Shown one piece after another: positions 60,679-64,000 of a DNA stretch of 64,000 nt. Both the position numbers and the translations under genes were made by a program. Below the pieces are notes generated by a model. The model saw nothing but the letters and a program-made list of their open reading frames with translations. It was not told the DNA's origin and did no database searches. How positions within the stretch are numbered: the first letter of the stretch is position 1; each line of letters starts with the position of its first letter. This DNA comes from Pseudomonadota bacterium (lineage in GTDB: Bacteria > Pseudomonadota > Gammaproteobacteria > Burkholderiales > Methylophilaceae): NCBI GenBank assembly GCA_029563075.1, contig JAKQTN010000007.1, forward strand, positions 1 through 64,000, given 5' to 3'.

Positions 60679-62046
60679 CTAAGCGCGACGCCAAGTCGTG
60701 CCTTGTGGCGTATCTTCCAATAAAACTCCTACCCCTGCCAAGTGACCTCTAATTCTGTCCGCTTCGGCAAAATCTTTTATTTTTCTAGCATGCAATCTAG
60801 CATCAATAAAACTCTCAATTTCCTCGGGAGTAATGCTACCCAGCTGAGCGCCAGATTGACGGAACTCTATTGGATCACTTTCTAAAAGACCTAATAATTT
60901 ACCAAGATATTTGAGCATTCCAGCATAATATGGGTCACTAGTTCGATTTAATTCTGAAGCTATTTCGAACAGCACCGCAACAGCTTCAGGTGTATTGAAA
61001 TCATCATCCATTGCCGCTTTGAATCGAGCTGGAAAAGGATCATTCCAGTTATGTTGATAGGCCATAGGCAAATCTCTGAATGATGTGTAAAGTCGGGTGA
61101 GCGATGCCTTGGCATCATCTAAGTGTTTGTCTGAATAATTAAGCGGGCTGCGGTAATGCGCACGCAGAATGAAAAAGCGCACCACTTCGGCATCATACTT
61201 TTTCAGCACTTCGCGAATAGTGAAGAAGTTGCCGAGCGATTTGGACATCTTCTCGTCATCCACACGCACAAAACCGTTGTGCATCCAGTAGCTCGCCATG
61301 GTGCAATTATGCGCAGCTTCGCTCTGTGCAATTTCATTCTCGTGATGCGGAAACTGCAGATCCTGTCCGCCACCGTGAATATCAAAGTGTTCGCCCAAGT
61401 GCTTCTCGCTCATTACCGAACATTCGATATGCCAGCCAGGGCGCCCCTTGCCCCAGGGAGAATCCCAGCTTGGCTCATGCGGCTTTACCGCCTTCCATAG
61501 CACAAAATCCATCGGGTCTTTTTTGAACGTATCAACTTCTACGCGCTCGCCTGCGCGTAAGTCTTCGAGCGATTTGCCTGAGAGTTTGCCGTAGTCGTTA
61601 AAGCTGCGTACGCTGTAGAACACATCACCATTGGCGGCCAGATAAGCGTGGCCTTTTTCAATCAATTTAGAAATCATGCCAATCATGCCGTCGATATGCG
61701 CCGTGGCTCGCGGCTCAATGTCCGGCCGAATGATGCCGAGCTTGGCGGAGTCCTCATCCATCGCATCAATAAAACGCTGCGTTAGATCGCCGATAGTTTC
61801 GTTATTTTCATTAGCGCGTTTGATGATTTTATCGTCAATATCTGTGATATTGCGCACATAAGTCACATCGAATCCGGATACGCGAAACCAGCGCGACACC
61901 ATATCGAACACCACCATCACGCGGGCATGGCCCAAGTGGCAAAAATCATACACTGTCATGCCGCACACATACATGCGGACTTTGCCTGCTTCGATTGGGG
62001 TAAAAGTTTGCTTTTCGCGGAAGAGGGAGTTGTAAATTTTTAACAT
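60679..62046 (-). CDS. cysS: Cysteinyl-tRNA synthetase
   Basis: Charges tRNA-Cys. The 455-residue class I enzyme has the zinc and HIGH region with [16 protein letters not shown], the GWHIECSVM and [21 protein letters not shown] blocks (in part), and KMSKS in [12 protein letters not shown]. Start 62046 gives MLKIYNSLF, the normal opening; the longer in-frame start adds ten residues. It lies 27 bp before argJ on the same strand. Confidence 0.97.
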   Translation of the reverse strand: MLKIYNSLFREKQTFTPIEAGKVRMYVCGMTVYDFCHLGHARVMVVFDMVSRWFRVSGFDVTYVRNITDIDDKIIKRANENNETIGDLTQRFIDAMDEDSAKLGIIRPDIEPRATAHIDGMIGMISKLIEKGHAYLAANGDVFYSVRSFNDYGKLSGKSLEDLRAGERVEVDTFKKDPMDFVLWKAVKPHEPSWDSPWGKGRPGWHIECSVMSEKHLGEHFDIHGGGQDLQFPHHENEIAQSEAAHNCTMASYWMHNGFVRVDDEKMSKSLGNFFTIREVLKKYDAEVVRFFILRAHYRSPLNYSDKHLDDAKASLTRLYTSFRDLPMAYQHNWNDPFPARFKAAMDDDFNTPEAVAVLFEIASELNRTSDPYYAGMLKYLGKLLGLLESDPIEFRQSGAQLGSITPEEIESFIDARLHARKIKDFAEADRIRGHLAGVGVLLEDTPQGTTWRRA

Positions 62047-62184
62047 TTGCGAATTATAAAGCTTTAATACGAACAAAATTGATTAAAAAATGTAATTTAT
62101 AGCCTTAATGCCAATAGAGCTATTGGATGTTAGCTATGCAATTGATAGAATGGCGTTTTTACTAACGCGCTTGAGTATACCATA

Positions 62185-63240
62185 ATGATAATTCGCAACA
62201 CTTTACTCTCAAAAATACTAATTAAAATATTGTTAGTTTTATCTTTTGCCGGCTCCTTAACTTTTACTTGCTCAGTTGCATTTGCCAACGAACTCAAAGA
62301 CATTTCAGCGCTGGCCGAAAGCGGTCAGCAAGCTGCCGCGCTGGAGCGCATTAATACTTACTTGGCAGCCAACCCGCGCGATGCGCAGGCGATGTTCATG
62401 AAGGGCATCATTTTAGCCGAGAGCGGCAAACGTGATGACGCGATTAAGTCATTCACTGATTTGACTGAAAAATATCCTAACCTGCCGGAACCATATAATA
62501 ATCTTGCGGTTTTGTACGCCGATGCCGGCCAATACGATAAAGCCAAAAAAGCGCTGGAAACCGCAATTAAAACTCACCCAAGCTACGCAACCGCACATGA
62601 AAATCTGGGCGATATTTATGCGCGCATGGCTTCTGAGGCTTATGACAAGGCGCTGCAACTTGATAACGGCAATGCGCGCGCGCAAAGCAAATTATCGATG
62701 ATTAAAGACCTGTTTGGCACCGGCAATAAAACCGCACTTGCTGCAAAGTCAAATGATGCCAAGACAGACACGAGCAAACCAACCAAAACCGGCACATTGC
62801 CGATTCGCCCAGCGGATAAAAAAATTGAGGCCGTTAAACCAGTTGCTGACCTTAAACCAGTCAACGACGTTAAGCCAGCCGCCGATGCTGGGGCAATTGA
62901 AGAACAAAATATCACCGATGCGGTAAACAATTGGGCGAAAGCATGGTCTAGCAAGGACTTGGAAAAATATTTTGCCAGTTATGCCGATAGCTTTAAACCA
63001 GCCAAAGGTGAAAGCCGTAAAGCCTGGGAGCAAACTCGGCGCGAACGCATCAGCAAACCGACAAGCATCAATGTTGAACTGGCAAACCAGAAAATAGTGA
63101 TGGATGGCAGCGACAACGCAAAAGTGACTTTTAAGCAGACCTATGTTGCAAATGGCAAACCCATTCGTACAAATAAAACATTGATGCTTAAAAAGACGAA
63201 TGGCGTTTGGTTAATTGATCAAGAAATTGCATTGAATTGA
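62185..63240 (+). CDS. TPR protein with C-terminal NTF2-like domain
   Basis: A 351-residue exported protein. After a signal peptide (core LLVLSFAGSLTFTCSVAFA) it has TPR repeats: ALERINTYLAANPRDAQAMF, FTDLTEKYPNLPEPYNNLAVLYADAGQYDKA (in part), and TAIKTHPSYATAHENLGDIYARMAS (in part). A Lys/Pro/Thr-rich linker follows (about residues 190-235), then an NTF2/DUF4440-like domain with WAKAWSSKDLEKYFASYAD and RKAWEQTRRERIS. The same domain is found in L,D-transpeptidase-associated proteins, and such a gene is 29 bp downstream. Confidence 0.82.
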   Translation: MIIRNTLLSKILIKILLVLSFAGSLTFTCSVAFANELKDISALAESGQQAAALERINTYLAANPRDAQAMFMKGIILAESGKRDDAIKSFTDLTEKYPNLPEPYNNLAVLYADAGQYDKAKKALETAIKTHPSYATAHENLGDIYARMASEAYDKALQLDNGNARAQSKLSMIKDLFGTGNKTALAAKSNDAKTDTSKPTKTGTLPIRPADKKIEAVKPVADLKPVNDVKPAADAGAIEEQNITDAVNNWAKAWSSKDLEKYFASYADSFKPAKGESRKAWEQTRRERISKPTSINVELANQKIVMDGSDNAKVTFKQTYVANGKPIRTNKTLMLKKTNGVWLIDQEIALN

Positions 63241-63269
63241 TTTTTTACTAAAATGAACTAAAGATTGAA

Positions 63270-64000
63270 ATGTTTTTAACTCAAAAAGTTAAGTTTCTAA
63301 AAGTCATTTTTGTAGTGGCATGTGTCGTATTGCCCTGGAACGCCACGGCTGTTAATCACGGCAGCTTGGTAGACCAGTTGCTTAACAATAAATTTGGGAG
63401 GAATCTCGTCGAGAGCCTGCTGGTAAAAAGCCTGCTGGAAATCACCCAAGGTAAAACCAGGCAAGCGCTCAACACGGTGAACGATCTCATTCGCACTGCA
63501 CCTAACTTCAAGCTGGCCTACCTTATACGCGGCGACCTGCTTGCTTCGCAAGGGCGCGCACTGGCAACAATAGGCGATTCCAGCGCAGTCATCCCGGACA
63601 GCACTACCAGCAGCGAAGAAATTAAAGGCTTAAGGGATGAAGCCCGCACCCGTATTGAATACTATTTGTCTGAAAAGAAAACATCACAGCAACCTAACCT
63701 GCTTGTTAAATTGAGCGATGAACAAGAGCATTTGATTGTTGTAGACACGGCCAAGTCACGCCTGTTTTTATACAAAAAGGTGGATGGCGCTTTACAATAT
63801 GCCGCTGATTATTATGTCACTGTCGGCAAGAATGGCGTCGGCAAACAAGTCCAGGGAGACAAGCGCACGCCGCTGGGCGTTTACTTTGCAGGGCAAAAGC
63901 TTACCCAGCCATTAGCGGACATGTATGGTGACGCCGCGTATCCGCTGAATTACCCAAATGAACTGGATAAGCATCAGAACAAAAATGGCTATGGCATCTG
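63270..64000 (+). CDS. L,D-transpeptidase (YkuD family), 3' end missing
   Basis: The gene runs off the right edge; 243 full codons are visible. It begins with a signal peptide (VIFVVACVVLPWNATA), then a helical part with LLEITQGKTRQALNTVNDLIR (in part), and the start of a YkuD domain: EHLIVVDTAKSRLFLYKK, YYVTVGKNGVGKQVQGDKRTPLGVYF. The catalytic His and the Cys in the SHGxR motif lie beyond the edge, so they cannot be checked. It should link peptidoglycan peptides by 3-3 bonds or attach proteins to the wall. It follows the TPR protein by 29 bp. Confidence 0.85.
   Translation, partial: MFLTQKVKFLKVIFVVACVVLPWNATAVNHGSLVDQLLNNKFGRNLVESLLVKSLLEITQGKTRQALNTVNDLIRTAPNFKLAYLIRGDLLASQGRALATIGDSSAVIPDSTTSSEEIKGLRDEARTRIEYYLSEKKTSQQPNLLVKLSDEQEHLIVVDTAKSRLFLYKKVDGALQYAADYYVTVGKNGVGKQVQGDKRTPLGVYFAGQKLTQPLADMYGDAAYPLNYPNELDKHQNKNGYGI

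Overview
The window looks like the chromosome of a Gram-negative betaproteobacterium, most likely a methylotroph of the Methylophilaceae (Methylotenera/Methylophilus-like). The family assignment is inference from gene order and protein style; no 16S rRNA gene or methanol-oxidation gene lies here to confirm it. The outer-membrane and divisome genes (lptE, murJ, lspA, TonB receptor, zapD, envC) and the RegB/RegA pair fit a proteobacterium. Nearly all of the 64 kb is tightly packed housekeeping DNA with many 1-26 bp gene overlaps. No insertion sequence, prophage, CRISPR array or rRNA gene was seen.

Layout. 1-2030: a small accessory block (zinc-dependent phospholipase C-like protein, short lipoprotein, about 560 bp of gene-free DNA) ending at a tRNA-Lys. 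2.2-11.98 kb: adk, a DUF2189 membrane protein, an ArnT-like glycosyltransferase, then leuS-lptE-holA-proA-(membrane protein)-nadD. 11.96-16.5 kb: a complete late biotin operon bioBFHCD on the minus strand. 16.5-17.7 kb: comF and trmL. 17.7-20.5 kb, minus strand: rhodanese, grxC, secB, an SH3 protein and gpsA. 20.7-23.5 kb: gpmI-envC. 23.6-29.0 kb, minus strand: clpB with a sigma-32-type promoter, followed by a lytic transglycosylase, lipoproteins, YjbQ and a small HELTH-motif metallopeptidase. 29.2-33.5 kb: a cyclic-di-GMP pair (PAS-GAF-GGDEF-EAL and HD-GYP).

33.5-39.1 kb is the most interesting part. A TonB-dependent receptor and a secreted four-Asp-box beta-propeller protein with Cys and His-rich motifs are divergent from a redox two-component system of the RegB/RegA type. 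A perfect RegA-type inverted repeat sits between them. 39.2-41.1 kb: DUF808, DUF1905 and a sulfite-oxidase-fold protein. 41.1-47 kb, minus strand: murJ-ribF-ileS-lspA. 47.1 kb: rpsT with an unusually long Lys/Ala/Pro tail. 47.6-52.1 kb, minus strand: purEK and rplU-rpmA-obgE-proB. 52.3-54.5 kb: ispB, an AT-rich methyltransferase and an unknown acidic protein. 54.6-57.6 kb: pilD-coaE-zapD-yacG and a PCu(A)C copper chaperone. 57.6-62.0 kb, minus strand: Nudix-ThiE fusion, DUF815 ATPase, argJ and cysS. 62.2-64.0 kb: a TPR protein and an L,D-transpeptidase cut by the window edge.

How the genes work together: most clusters are conserved proteobacterial modules for translation, LPS and lipoprotein maturation, cell division, biotin, proline, purine and arginine synthesis. 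The parts that could carry new biology are the RegBA/TonB/beta-propeller locus, the tRNA-Lys-flanked block, the S20 tail and the small unknown envelope proteins beside clpB.
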